A stretch of 40,523 nucleotides of DNA from Stereocaulon alpinum (lineage: Eukaryota; Ascomycota; Lecanoromycetes; Lecanorales; Stereocaulaceae): the NCBI GenBank assembly GCA_018257865.1, contig JAEUBA010000158.1, positions 1-40,523 on the forward strand. The letters run 5' to 3'. Every line of letters starts with the position of its first letter. The first letter of the stretch is position 1. This document shows positions 1-10,299 of the stretch, piece after piece. A program made the translations under genes and the position numbers. The notes beneath the pieces are model-generated. The model was not told where the DNA came from. It did no database searches and worked only from the letters and a program-made list of their open reading frames with translations.

Positions 1-122
1 AATATACGAATAACCGATTAATAAAGAATATAGTATATACTTAGGTGCTATTACCTAATTAATAGCCTTAGTAAAAATAGTAAAAATCTGGATTTTTACA
101 GGTATTCTCTAGTTAGCCTATA
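1..122 (+). pseudogene. Gypsy element E, pol relic upstream of its reverse transcriptase
   Basis: Short leading part of the gypsy relic that continues at 983. Continuity rests on the 14-bp duplication AATATTAATAAGAT at 123-136 and 969-982: removing the LINE between them joins this stretch to the reverse transcriptase relic. No catalytic motif is visible here; it would be the linker between protease and reverse transcriptase. The window edge truncates it. Assignment is by inference only. Confidence 0.45.
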
Positions 123-136
123 AATATTAATAAGAT

Positions 137-968
137 TAATTAATTGATTGATTTATATACCTATTCTAGTATCTATATATACTAATAAGGGTATTCTCTT
201 ATATTATTAGGAAATCTAGGGGGTTAAAGGCCCTCTAGACGCGAAAGAAATCTTTTTAGAGTTACCCCTTCTAGCTAAAAACTTTCGCTTATTAGCTTAC
301 TTATTATTCTACTCTACCTATCTAACCTTACCGCTAGGCTCTATAATACTAGTAGCGATAATCTCTGTTACCCTAATAGGCCCTATAATACTCCGGTAGC
401 TCTACCGCCTTTAGCTTCTACTTACGCTTAGGCTTCTTTATCTTTAGGGTTTTTATTACTAGTTCTACTCTAATAAGGAGTTTAGACTAGGAGAGCTATT
501 CCTTAGTAAGTTAATACTATATTAGGAATCCTAACCTAACTAGCTATCTTATAGCTACTTTTATACTAGTAACCTCAGCTAGTATAGTCCTAATATTATA
601 AGTTTCTACCTCTTTAATAAACTCCCTTTAAGTATCGCTAAGCTTTAGATAATATAGGAGAATATACTTTATATTCTAATTCCTCTATCTATAACTATAG
701 TAAGTACTACGGACCCCTAGTACTCTCGCCTTATAAAAGAAGTAGTTAAACCTATTCTTCTTACTTTAGAGTTAGACTACTATCGAGCTTTCTACCTTCC
801 TAAGCTTTAGGTAGTAGTTATACCTTTCTCTAAATAATAGTTTATTCTATATAGGTGTATAAGAGTGCTTAGGGATAGTATCCTTATATACCTCCTACCG
901 CTTAATCTACTTCGCTATTACCTAGCGTCGTATCTTCTTAGCTAGGACACCTACGTCTTAATACTCCT
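137..968 (-). mobile_element. 5'-truncated LINE copy 1 (Tad-like family, 3' end)
   Basis: The 832-bp segment matches 18147-18975 and 29782-30625 almost throughout. The longest copy (29782-32655) carries a Tad-like LINE reverse transcriptase on the - strand, so this is the 3' part of a LINE whose 3' end lies at the low coordinate. The tail is a short run of TAATTGATT-type units. Exact duplications AATATTAATAAGAT flank it (123-136, 969-982). A variable-length duplication of 14 bp with 5' truncation is the expected product of target-primed reverse transcription. It interrupts gypsy element E. No domain is readable in this part. Confidence 0.85.
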
Positions 969-982
969 AATATTAATAAGAT

Positions 983-1802
983 ATCCGCCTAGACTAGTAA
1001 TAATATCTAAGAGAAGCTACTAGTAGAATACTATAACTTTCTTAATATATTTAACTAAATAAAAGCTAATATCCTACCCCCTTACCGCCTATATAACTAT
1101 AAAATCTAATTAGAAGGCGATAAACGTCCCCTATATAGTCGAATCTACCTAATATTAGGTGAAAAGCTCTAGAAAGTAAGGGAATATCTAGAGGAGAACT
1201 TAGAAAAGGGCTTTATTAGCTTTAGTATAGCTTTATATACGTTACTAGTCCTATTTATACTAAAACCGAATAGGAGCCTATATTTCTACGTTAATTACCG
1301 AAAACTAAACGCGATTACTCGAAGAAATCGCTACCTAATTCCGCTAATTAACGAGACCCTCGCTAGGGTAGTAGGATCTAAATATCTTACTAAACTTAAT
1401 ATTATCGCCGTATTTAATAAGCTGCGTATATACCTTAATAGCGAGGAATTAATAACTTTTGTTATATTAATAGGGGCCTATAAGTATTACGTCTTACTAT
1501 TCGAATTAACTAACGGCCTATCTAATTACTAATACTATATAAATAATATTCTTTTCGACTTTATTAATAAGTTTATCTAAAGCGTACCTTAACGATATCC
1601 TTATTTATAGTAAGATAAAGAAGGAGTATACTACCTACGTTTAGCTAGTACTAGCTAAGCTCCGTAAAGTAGAACTATAAGTAGATATCAAAAAGTACTA
1701 ATTCTATATATAAGAAATAGCGTTTTTAGGGGTAATCTTATCGACTAATAGCCTAAAAATAGATCTAAAGAAGGTATAAGTAATTATAGATTAGCTAGTA
1801 CT
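983..1802 (+). pseudogene. Gypsy element E, reverse transcriptase relic
   Basis: With RIP stops read as Gln or Trp, the + frame gives the N-terminal two thirds of a Ty3/gypsy reverse transcriptase. From about 1060 a linker of the LPPYR type is followed by the EKGFI segment (about 1205), VNYRKLN (about 1290), FTNG-type residues (about 1505) and the active-site box at about 1579-1613 reading AYLNDILIYS, where Asp-to-Asn is a RIP change of YLDD. A following block reads FLGVIL near 1725. Sequence stops matching just before TGTTACG at 1803, where another LTR element seems to begin. RNase H and integrase are absent. It is a different family from A, B and C. Confidence 0.8.
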
Positions 1803-2040
1803 TGTTACGGGCTAGCCTTTCGTTACTTACTAGTCCTTTGTTACTTGCTAGTATTTATACACGTTAGCGTTAATCTAACGCTAGGCCCCTTTGGTATTAG
1901 CGCCTACTAAGCCGCGTCCCTAATATATTATATATACGCTCTATATACATAGCTTTCCTTCCTTAGATTTATTCTCCTAGTCTAATAACACCCCTATTAA
2001 CTCGCTCTAGGCCGGCCCCTAATATTAGAATAAATCTTAT
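1803..2040 (+). repeat. Possible 5' LTR of gypsy copy B1
   Basis: TGTTACGGG at 1803 starts exactly where the E reverse transcriptase breaks off, and the gag of B1 follows downstream, so a 5' LTR is expected here. It does not match the 273-bp LTR of B2 and no 3' partner was found in the window, so the right border is a guess. It contains an 18-bp direct duplication (about 1815-1851, core GTTACTTACTAG) and a small inverted repeat, AGCGTTA/TAACGCT, near 1866-1882. Alternative: unrelated intergenic relic. Confidence 0.35.
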
Positions 2041-2849
2041 AACTTACCCCTACCCTCGTGAGTATATCAGCGAGGTTAAATAAATAATATAAACTAACTT
2101 AGTATTCGACCCTACTAAGGTAGTAGAAGAAACCAAATAACCCGCTAGAGGCGAAGACTATAAGGAGTAGTTACTAGTAGATAAAGCTAAAGAGGTATAG
2201 GCCTATAAACTATTAATAATTAGAAGAGGCTACGGCCTACTACCTATAATATTACTAGCACTAGCAGGTGTTAAAGAAAATTTCTATAAACCTAAATTAT
2301 ACCTAATAATACGATTCTAATCCTACTTACCTAAATACTAGGTACCTTAGTCTTCGTCCCTCTACCTACCTATCTACTACTTATATACTATCTTGTAAGA
2401 GTATACGCTAAATTATACCTCCTAACCGTCTATAATTCTTATCTCTAAGCTAGTCTCTAGTACCTATACCCTCTTCTTTAGATCCTAACGACCCCCTACC
2501 CTTAATCGAAACTTCTAAGCTGGAAGACGCAGAGAACTTAAGCTCTAAAGAAGATACTAAAAAAACAGTTACTATACCCCCTCCGCTAACTACTAATATA
2601 GGTGATACGCTAGCCTTTACTAAGGCTTAGACTGCCTTTATAACGACTACTATCTAAGCTACTATAGCAGCGGCCTTTATAGCGAATACCCTCCCGCCTA
2701 CGCCTCCTAATCCCTAATATTAGTAGAGAGCCCTTACCGCTGATCTCTAGCTATTAATAGACTATTACCTTCCTAAGCCTACCTCTGGTAGCTCTCCTAT
2801 TAATCTATTAAAAATTAAGTATCCCCGTAATTATTTTAGTAATTATAAG
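2041..2849 (+). pseudogene. Gypsy copy B1, leader and N-terminal gag (part 1 of 3)
   Basis: From about 2390 to 2849 this stretch is similar to the gag start of B2 (about 21220-21715), including the ATCGA-type block near 2500 and the segment ending TTTTAGTAATTATA. It encodes the N-terminal, low-complexity part of a gypsy Gag with no catalytic function. The sequence is broken at 2850-2854 by insertion of element A and resumes at 9826. Several TAG/TAA stops interrupt it. The 2041-2390 part is probable leader without a recognisable product. Confidence 0.65.
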
Positions 2850-2854
2850 GGTAA

Positions 2855-3103
2855 TGTTAACCCTCAAGCGTGTGCGCGTTATAGCTACGCCAACGCAATA
2901 ATATTAATTAGGGTCTAGGGGCTTGGTAATAGTATTGCTACCTAGGACTCCCCTGTGTTTTGGGGATCTTTAGAAATTAGTTCTGCTACTACTTAACTAC
3001 CAAGTAATATAATTATATCTATTACTTGATACCTGAATCTAGTAACTTTACGTCTCTTATACCTTAGTGCGCTAGCTTAGAGCCGGCGTCGCTAGCCTTT
3101 ATA
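2855..3103 (+). repeat. 5' LTR of element A
   Basis: It begins TGTTAACCC and ends CCTTTATA (RIP form of CCTTTACA, which the 3' copy keeps). Compared by eye with 9572-9820 it has the same length and about 18 differences. All are transitions at CpA or TpG, with either copy carrying the TpA form. The transcription start was not located. Confidence 0.95.
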
Positions 3104-3150
3104 GTTCTAATTTCTCTACCTTTTTAAGGGAGAGGCCTAGAGTTACTGCG

Positions 3151-4461
3151 ATATTAGGTCGGACGCGCGGTCATACTACTATAACCGTTACTAACGCCGA
3201 AGAACCTAACGATATCAATAATAACAACGATCCTATAGAGAGCTATAGGACCGACGGAGAGTCTCAGCTAGATACCTCTAATTTAGATAACGCTGATCTT
3301 AAGTAACGCTTATAAGAAGCCTAAGCGACGAATCGCCGCCTAAAGCAACTACGCGAATTATTAGTATTAGAAGCTGAAAATGATGTAATTTAATACCCTA
3401 GGTCGCGGAGTACTATTAGAATACCTATAGGGACGGTTTAAGAGGAGGAATAATATCCTGCTACCGCTATATTAGTATGATTAGTTGATGTTACTAGCTA
3501 AAGGATTCCTTTACGTCTCGTAACGCCCGCCTTCAGCGCGCCTACGAACCTACCTATTAGACTCTAAAGACCCCTAGTACCGAAAAGCTTTCAGCCTAAG
3601 AATATACGACCCTATAAGGGAATTAGCGAGGGTGAATACCTATGCTAGTTCGCTGACTTAGAGAAGAAGTTTCTTAAGAGTCCGGAGTACTTTACTACCG
3701 AACTGTCTAGGATAGTCTACTGTATAGACGCCCTAGAAGATAACCCGAATTCCTAGTAGAATACCTACCTGAAGGACTATAGATGGGATAATATAACGTT
3801 CGAATTCTTTAAGTAATTCCTATATAATTTGGTTATAGATCCTATCAACCGCCGTCTCCTCGCCTACGAAAGGTTTGAGGAGGCAAAGTAACGTTCTAAC
3901 TAGAAAGTTACCGTATTTAAGGCCTACTTAGAGGAGTTGGAAGCTAACCTACCGCCTATAGCCTTAGAGCTTAAAGCTAACCTCTTCCTAGCTAAGCTGA
4001 GACCGGAGCTGAAGAATAAAATCTTAAGTATAGGTAAGGTATCTGATAATAGGGATGATATTATTGCCTAAGCTATTATATAAGAGAATACTATAGGGCG
4101 CGAGCGTCGCAGAGGCGGCGGCTTAAGTGCTTATAGGAAATTATCTAACTATAGGGCCTCTAAGTTATAAGGGAGCCGCCTGTTAGAATAACGGATTTCT
4201 AAGCCTAACAGGCTGGGCCTAAGGGTCGATAGCTTATAGTTAGCGCGAAATAAATCTTGTTTAAGGAGTTTAAAGCGGAAGATCGATTTAGATTTAGTAA
4301 CTAAGCTTATCTACTATTATTACGGAAAGCTAGGCTATATAAGCCCAAATTATCCTAATCGCGATAAGCCTGCAACTTATACCGGTGTCGGTGTAGTATT
4401 AGTAAAAAACGATCAGCCCCCGCAACCGCCTTAGAAGCGGGGGAAGAAACCCGAAAAGTAG
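3151..4461 (+). pseudogene. Element A gag (nucleocapsid precursor), RIP-inactivated
   Basis: Gag forms the particle that packages element RNA. The frame can be followed from an ATA at 3151, a plausible RIP form of ATG, to TAG at 4459-4461, about 436 codons. An acidic, Asn-rich start is followed by a Lys/Leu/Glu-rich stretch (about 3295-3385) that looks coiled-coil. The retrotransposon Gag core runs about 3660-4080, including EYFTTELSRI and FFKQF-type residues with stops read as Gln. A single CCHC knuckle at about 4312-4355 reads YYYYGKLGYISPNYP; the Cys and His positions appear as Tyr, the expected TGC-to-TAC and CAC-to-TAC changes. Several TAG/TAA codons interrupt it. Codons start at positions of the form 3n+1, while pol uses 3n. 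Confidence 0.85.
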
Positions 4462-7400
4462 AGGTAAGTCCTTCTATCCTAACTAAGGGTTAGATAATGT
4501 TTGATACCGGCCTATAGTAGGTTACTACTTTGCTAGATACCGGATCGTAGCTTAATTTGATCTCCTAGAAGTTTGTAGTTTAATAGGACCTACTACCTTC
4601 CACCGCTGACTTACCGCTACTAGAAGCTCTAAGTAGCTCTAGTATATACGTCTATAGTACCTATTAATTTAAGTATATACTTATTGATAGCTGGGGCTGC
4701 GGTAAGGAGTGTAGTACACTTTTCTATACTGTTGATCTTAAGGGTCCTGATATCGTGGTTGGTATACTAGGGTTGAAGCAAATAAAGATTTTACTCGATC
4801 CTTTGGCGGAGTAGTAGCGATTTAAGGTTAATACTAAAAAGTTTTAGGTTAATGAGCCTACTGTCTTCGGCTATTACCTTAAGAAGGAGCCTAAAGTTTA
4901 TATAATTATATACGCCGCTGTGGCGACTAATTACTTAGATAGAGGAAGCTTAGAATAGATTCTAAAGGAACTGCTGGAGTTCTCCGATATCTTCTTAAAT
5001 AAGAAAGCTGGAACCTTACCCTTATTAAAGGAAGGCGACTATATAATTAATATTAAGGATAGTGAGGAGCCGCCTTATAGGCCTCTCTATAATCTATCTT
5101 AATCTAAGCTGGCGGAGCTGCGGCGCTATCTTGATAATACGCTTATAAAAGGCTGGATACGCTGTTTAGTTTCTTCAGCTGGAGTACCTATCCTCTTCGT
5201 ACTGAAGAAGGATAGTAGGCTGCGTCTTTATATTAATTATCAGGGGTTAAATGCGGTAACTGTTAAAAATCGATACCTATTACCTCTAATTACTGAGATA
5301 TTAGACCGCCTATACGGAGCTAAAAAGTTTACTAAGTTAGACTTAAAGGATACCTATTATAGGATCTGAATTAAAGAAGGTGATAAGTAGAAGACTGCGT
5401 TCCGCACCCGCTATAGCTACTTTAAATACTTAGTTATACCTTTTAGGCTCGCTAACGCCCCAGCGACGTTTTAAGCGTATATTAATAGGGCTCTTATAGG
5501 GCTTATTAATATTTCGTATATTATCTATCTTAATAATATCTTGATTTATAGCGCGAACCCAGCGGACTACTAGCGGCATATTTAGCAAGTACTAGAATAA
5601 TTACGTTAGTTCTCGCTTTTCGCTAACCTAAAGAAGTGTCAGTTTAGTACTGAACGGGTTGAATTTCTTAGATTTATTATATCTACTGATGGCGTAGTAA
5701 TAGACCAGGAACGCGTAATAATAATTAGGGAATAGCTTAGGCTAGAGACCTTTTAAGATATATAAGTCTTTTTAGGCTTTGCAAATTTCTACTAGCGGTT
5801 TATTTATAATTACGCTGCTGTTACCGCGCCTCTAACCGACTTGCTTAAAGGTAGTAAGGACGGGAAAAAGGTAGGTTAACTTTAGTAGAACGATAGTACT
5901 AAAGGTGCTTTTTAAAAGCTTTAGGATATCTTTTCTAGTGCGCCGTTTCTCCGCTACTTCAACCTAGAAGTAAAGTTGCGTGTGGAAACTAACACCTCTA
6001 ACTTTGCTATTATAGTAGTGCTTACGCAGCCGGATAATAATAGCTACTAGTACCTAATTACCTTTTGGTCCTGGAAGATAATTCCTGCGGAGCAGAATTA
6101 TGAGGTTTACGACTAAGAATTGCTCGCTATAGTAGCAGTAATAAAACAGTAGCGGTACTACCTAGAAGGTAGCCCGTTTACTATTAAGGTTCTTACTAAT
6201 TACAATAATCTTAAGGGCTTTATAAAGCAGAAGCAATTAAATTCCTAGTAAGCTAGATAGGCGCTAACGCTCGCTGCTTTTAATTTCGAAATTACTTATT
6301 ATGCTGGAAAAACGAATCCTGCGGATCCGCTATCGCGACGCCCTAATTATGAAGGAAGTTCCCCGCTGAACACTAAGTTATTGCTAATGTTGCAGAATAA
6401 ACTCGCACTTTAGGGTGGAGATAAGGAAGGTAAAGAAATTGTCGTAGCGATATCGCCGGCGTTTTAAATTATAGGCCTCTAAGTTGTTATTCCCTAGAAG
6501 GATACGAGAGGTGTTATTAAGTTAGCTTATAAGGATCCTTAATATTTAATTAAGACTTTGATTCGAGACTTGCAGGCTGCTAATAATTAGACGAAATCCT
6601 TTTCTATAAATAAGGGTACGCCGTCGCAGCGCTGTCTCCGAAGCAAGGTATAGGCTTTAGACCTAGAAGGTTTATTAAGAAATAACGACCGCCTGTATAT
6701 CCCTAAAGACGAAGCCTTAAGGGAAGAACTTATTAGCAAATACTATAACGATCCCCTAGCAGGGTACTTTGCTGCTGAGAAGACGTATAAGTTGCTTACC
6801 CGCAAATACTTTTAGCACAGGAGTTCTAAGCAGGTTGATAAGTATATTAAGACTTATAATATCTGCTAAAGAACTAAGGCTCCCCGCTATCGCCCCTACG
6901 GCGAACTGAGTTCGCTTCCTATTACTGATAAGCTATAGAAGGAGCTCTTAATAGACTTTATTATAGGTCTACCCCTAAGCAAATATAAGAATATGGTCTA
7001 TAACGCTATTCTAGTAATTATTAATCGATTTACGAAGATAGTGAGGTATATACCTACTACTACTATAATCGACGCCGCTGAGCTGGCGGATGTTTTTTAT
7101 ACCGAGGTAGTATACCGTTACGGTATACCTAATGGTATTATTAGCGACAGAGGCTTAGTATTTACCAGCGCCTTCTAGTCGGCTATTTATTTTCACTCTA
7201 AGATTAAGCGCCGCCTAAGCACCGCCTTTTATCCTTAGACTAATAGTCAAACGGAACGCTAGAATTAGGTGCTGGAGTACTACTTACGGGTCTTTGCTAA
7301 TGATAAGCAGACCACTTAGGCGAAACAGCTGCTAATAGCAGAATTCGTATATATAAATAGTCTTTATTCCTCTATTAGAACGACGCCGTTCTACTTAATA

Positions 7401-8090
7401 TATAGATATTACCCTGAACTTCGTTAGGAGCTTAAGGACGAGTCCCTTAAGGGGAGGATACCTACTATAAATAAGAGGATTAGATTACTGTAAGTATTAA
7501 GAGACGAAGCTGCGGAACGCCTACGGCGCGCTAGAGAGTCTTAAGCTAAGCAGTATAATAAGAATTATAAGCCTTAAAGCTATAAGGTCGGAGATCTGGT
7601 AATACTATTAACTAAGAATCTTAAGTAAAAACGCCTAAGTAAAAAGTTATCTTATAAATTCGTAGGGCCTTTTAGGATTACTAATAAAGTAGGAGCGTAG
7701 GCTTACCGCCTTCTACTACCGTAAACTTATAGAATCTATAATACTTTTTATATCTTATTATTAGAACTATACCACCTTCGCGACGGCGATACGACGTCGG
7801 CGAACTTTATATAAGCCCCCGAACTTATTGATAATAATGAGATATAGGAGGTTGAAGAAATTGTGGATAAGGTTTAAGATAAGTAAGGCGTCTGGTATAA
7901 GGTTAAATAGACTAGCTGGGGTAAAGAATATAACTAGTAGTTACTAGACGAAGAGCTTAAGGATACCCGTGATTTGACTTAAGCCTTTAATAAGCAGACG
8001 GTTAGTAAGCGTATATAGTCTCTAGTTCTTTAAATACTACCGACGGCGGCGAGCAAGCGGCGGCGACGATATAAGTTATAATAATTATAA
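4462..8090 (+). pseudogene. Element A pol: protease, RT, RNase H, integrase, chromodomain
   Basis: The frame starts one base back (-1) relative to gag. The protease motif LLDTGS lies at about 4530-4550. Reverse transcriptase runs about 5030-5720, with the active-site box at about 5530 reading YLNNILIYS (YLDD mutated). RNase H covers about 5890-6300. The integrase zinc-binding region is near 6790-6880. The catalytic core has the first Asp in LLIDFI near 6950, the second in ISDRG near 7143, and the Glu in QTER near 7248. The longest surviving ATG frame, 6993-7178, is only part of this core. A chromodomain (about 7846-7990, EVEEIVDK and later aromatic positions turned to TAG) would direct integration to methylated histones. 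A Lys/Arg-rich tail ends it. Stops are almost all TAG where Gln or Trp is expected. Confidence 0.9.
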
Positions 8091-8228
8091 ACCTTATAGG
8101 TGAATGGTCTTATACTACGAGCGCACTCCTCTGTAATTATTGCACTTACTTGCTTATACCTTAGTGGAATAAAGAAGAGATTAAATTAATTACTAGCTGA
8201 ATGTCTATCTTATATTAGCAAAACGACG

Positions 8229-8880
8229 TATACGGGTGCGCTGCCAAATGTTAGTAGAAGAAAAGAAGAAGGAAAAAATAAACGAATATCCTAACGCCGT
8301 CTCCACGCTAATGTATAGCGGTATAATTACTCCTCTAAGAGCTTAATATATTACTGGAGACTCTCTATCTCCTTAGTATACTTAGTAATTGTTTGTTAGA
8401 GGGTTCCTAACTTAAACTACTGGTCGGCGATAGTTTACTCGAGTTCTGTAACCCGCTGTCTCGCCGCCGTAAGTTCCTGTTAGAGATTAGTAATTATTAT
8501 AGGAGCTGCCCTGCTTGTTGCTATAGTTTAGCCTTACGCTTTTCGCTATTAGGTAATACGCTTCCCGATTTTCTTACGCTTACGTCGTACTCAGTAAGTC
8601 TAGCCTTCGCGCCTATAATACCGTACCGATCGCTGTATAGACCGACGAAACGGCTCCGGGATCTGGATATATTAGGAGGCGACGTAGCAGAGCTATTAGA
8701 ATAATATACCTTATAACAACGATTAAGCCTATAGTAGCTATCCTTATAATATTAATAGGGAGGAGCGTCGCTGCGATCGCAATTGTTATTCCCCGTGTAG
8801 AAACAAGTCCTATAGGGTAAAGGTATGTCGATAATATAGTTTATAAGTGTTAGCAGCTAGCAATGCGCGCCGGTTGCGCG
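8229..8880 (-). pseudogene. Antisense frame in 3' region of element A: basic segment plus coiled coil
   Basis: I do not recognise this family. On the - strand, with RIP stops read as Gln or Trp, one frame stays readable for over 200 codons through the otherwise non-coding 3' region of A. Its N-terminal half is Gln/Arg/Leu-rich. A strongly basic patch (RRKRKK, about 8575-8595) follows, then a heptad-like segment (about 8340-8490) with ELTAARQRVTELE and TITKYTKEIESLQ, typical of a coiled coil. It ends beyond about 8240 in a hydrophobic stretch. Interrupting stops are TAG plus a few TAA. The + strand of the same interval gives no comparable frame. It could be an antisense accessory protein, a captured gene fragment, or chance. 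No start codon is assigned. Confidence 0.4.
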
Positions 8881-9065
8881 ACAGCGACGTATAATATTAA
8901 GTGTGTATATATATTGTGTCTGTAAGCAATATGTTAGCAGCTAATAATATGCGCTGGTTGCGCGACAGCGACGTATAATGTTAAGTGTGTATATAAGTTG
9001 TGCCTATAAGTAATGTGTTAGCAGCTAATAATATACGCCGATTGCGCGACAGCGACATACGATCT
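8842..9065 (+). repeat. 84-bp tandem repeats in the 3' region of element A
   Basis: Nearly three copies with an 84-bp period; the marker TTAGCAGCTA begins at 8850, 8934 and 9018. Each unit contains TTGCGCGACAGCGAC followed by GTATATA-like sequence. Copies differ mostly by CpA/TpG transitions. The same array occurs reversed in A' at about 28210-28435, so it belongs to the family rather than to this insertion. Function unknown; it lies between the coding region and the 3' LTR. Confidence 0.85.
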
Positions 9066-9557
9066 TAAGAGAATGTTTAGATGTTGTTATAACGAGAAGA
9101 ACTGTCAACTATATCAGTAATATTAATTACGATATAGGCACGCTAATGTTAGGGAACGCACAAGTCGCATTAGGAGTTATAAAGAGAGAGAAGTTAGGGG
9201 GAAAGTTATTATTTATATACCCGCAGGTCGTCGTCGCTGCGACGTCGCTACACGTTAAAGCTATTTAAAATAATAATAACTAATAATACGATAACGCAGC
9301 TATTACCCGCTAACACAGCCGGTAATTAATTATATTTATTAATAACTACGCGTTACTGCTACGCCTGCTACGTATTCTTTTTATATTATAATAGATTTGG
9401 GCGTTATTATAGTTGGACGATATTCTATATATATAAGGCGCCGCCTTAACGACGTTGCCTCTAGGTTAACTCTTTTCCCTTGCGTTTCCTATTAGGTTTA
9501 AAGGGTTTTTAACGAGCAGTCTGTTCTATATACTTTAGCACCTAGGGATTAGGGCTT
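9066..9557 (+). other. Non-coding 3' stretch of element A
   Basis: Between the 84-bp array and the polypurine tract I see no recognisable gene. The sequence is shared, reversed, with 27725-28210 in A', so it is part of the element. It is rich in retained CpG around 9225-9255. Confidence 0.6.
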
Positions 9558-9568
9558 AGAGGGGAGGA
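9558..9568 (+). other. Polypurine tract of element A
   Basis: AGAGGGGAGGA directly upstream of the 3' LTR start at 9572. In LTR retrotransposons this RNase H-resistant purine run primes plus-strand DNA synthesis. Its position confirms the + orientation. Confidence 0.8.
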
Positions 9569-9571
9569 TAC

Positions 9572-9820
9572 TATTAACCCTTAAGCGTATACGCGTTATA
9601 GCTACGCTAACGTAATAATATTAATCAGGGTCTAGGGGCTTAGTAATAGTATTACTACCTAGGACTCCCCTATATTTTAGGGATCTTTAGAAATTAGTTC
9701 TGCTACTACTTAACTACTAAGTAATATGATTATATCTATTGCTTAATACCTGAATCTAGTAACTTTACGTCTCTTATACCTTAGTGCGCCAGCTTAGAGC
9801 CGGCGTCGCTAGCCTTTACA
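9572..9820 (+). repeat. 3' LTR of element A
   Basis: It starts TATTAACCC (RIP form of TGTTAACCC) and ends CCTTTACA, directly followed by the duplication GGTAA. Same 249-bp length as 2855-3103. A third copy, reversed, is at 27457-27705. Confidence 0.95.
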
Positions 9821-9825
9821 GGTAA

Positions 9826-9993
9826 GGTTAAGTATAATTCGTAGAAGATAGTAATAAAGCTATTTATTAAGGAATACCCTACTAACTTCTAGGAAGGATC
9901 GAAGTAAGTTTCTACCTATTTTAAGTGCTCCTCCGGCGAAGCTTAAACCTTAATCCTTTAGTATATAGATCCTAATTATATAAGCCCTACTAA
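9826..9993 (+). pseudogene. Gypsy copy B1, gag middle part (part 2 of 3)
   Basis: This 168-bp island between the insertions of A and C resembles B2 gag at about 21710-21880: both read through a GAATACCCTAC block and end near TATATAAACC-like sequence. It is therefore the same B1 gag broken at 2850 and resuming at 17342. It shows that A and C entered the same target gene 173 bp apart. No motif of its own. Confidence 0.8.
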
Positions 9994-9998
9994 GAACG

Positions 9999-10151
9999 TG
10001 CAACGTTATAGTAAGAATTAGTATACAATGAATTGGTTGTTAAGTCTAATTCTATATACAAGAGCTATTTTAGATATGTGCTAAGGTAAGCCTCAGCCCT
10101 AGCCCTAGGCCATTATAGTATAATACAATAGTATAAGGCCATATTATAACA
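9999..10151 (-). repeat. 3' LTR of element C
   Basis: On the + strand it starts TGCAACG and ends ATAACA. Compared base by base with 17184-17336 I find six differences, all transitions at CpA or TpG sites. The neighbouring TSD copy is 9994-9998. Confidence 0.95.
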
Positions 10152-10163
10152 ATCTACCCCCTT
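10152..10163 (-). other. Polypurine tract of element C
   Basis: Read on the - strand the bases next to the LTR are AAGGGGGTAGAT. A G-rich purine run immediately upstream of the 3' LTR fits the primer for plus-strand synthesis and supports the - orientation. Confidence 0.65.
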
Positions 10164-10299
10164 ATAAAGAAAGTAAGCAAGACGCCCTCGTCTTCTAAGT
10201 AAGTATATAATAGCGAGTAATATAATAAGTAGTACGTTATAATAAGCTTAATAAGCTAAGTAATATAACAAGCTTTTATAAGTCTTTTAGTATAACTAC

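Larger units (their letters stand above)
2855..9820 (+). mobile_element. Complete gypsy (chromovirus) retrotransposon A
   Basis: A 6,966-bp element with 249-bp LTRs at 2855-3103 and 9572-9820, flanked by the 5-bp duplication GGTAA (2850-2854 and 9821-9825). Internal order on the + strand is gag, protease, reverse transcriptase, RNase H, integrase, chromodomain; integrase after RNase H defines Ty3/gypsy, and the chromodomain places it with chromoviruses. A purine tract at 9558-9568 precedes the 3' LTR. It lies inside gag of B1. All genes carry RIP stops, so it is dead, but it keeps more CpA/TpG than its surroundings and is probably a later arrival. Confidence 0.95.

Noticed and set aside
6993..7178. 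61-codon ATG frame as an independent small gene
   Set aside because: It lies in the integrase core of element A in the pol frame and continues after its stop (TAG at a Trp position) into the rest of the domain. It is just the longest RIP-free stretch.
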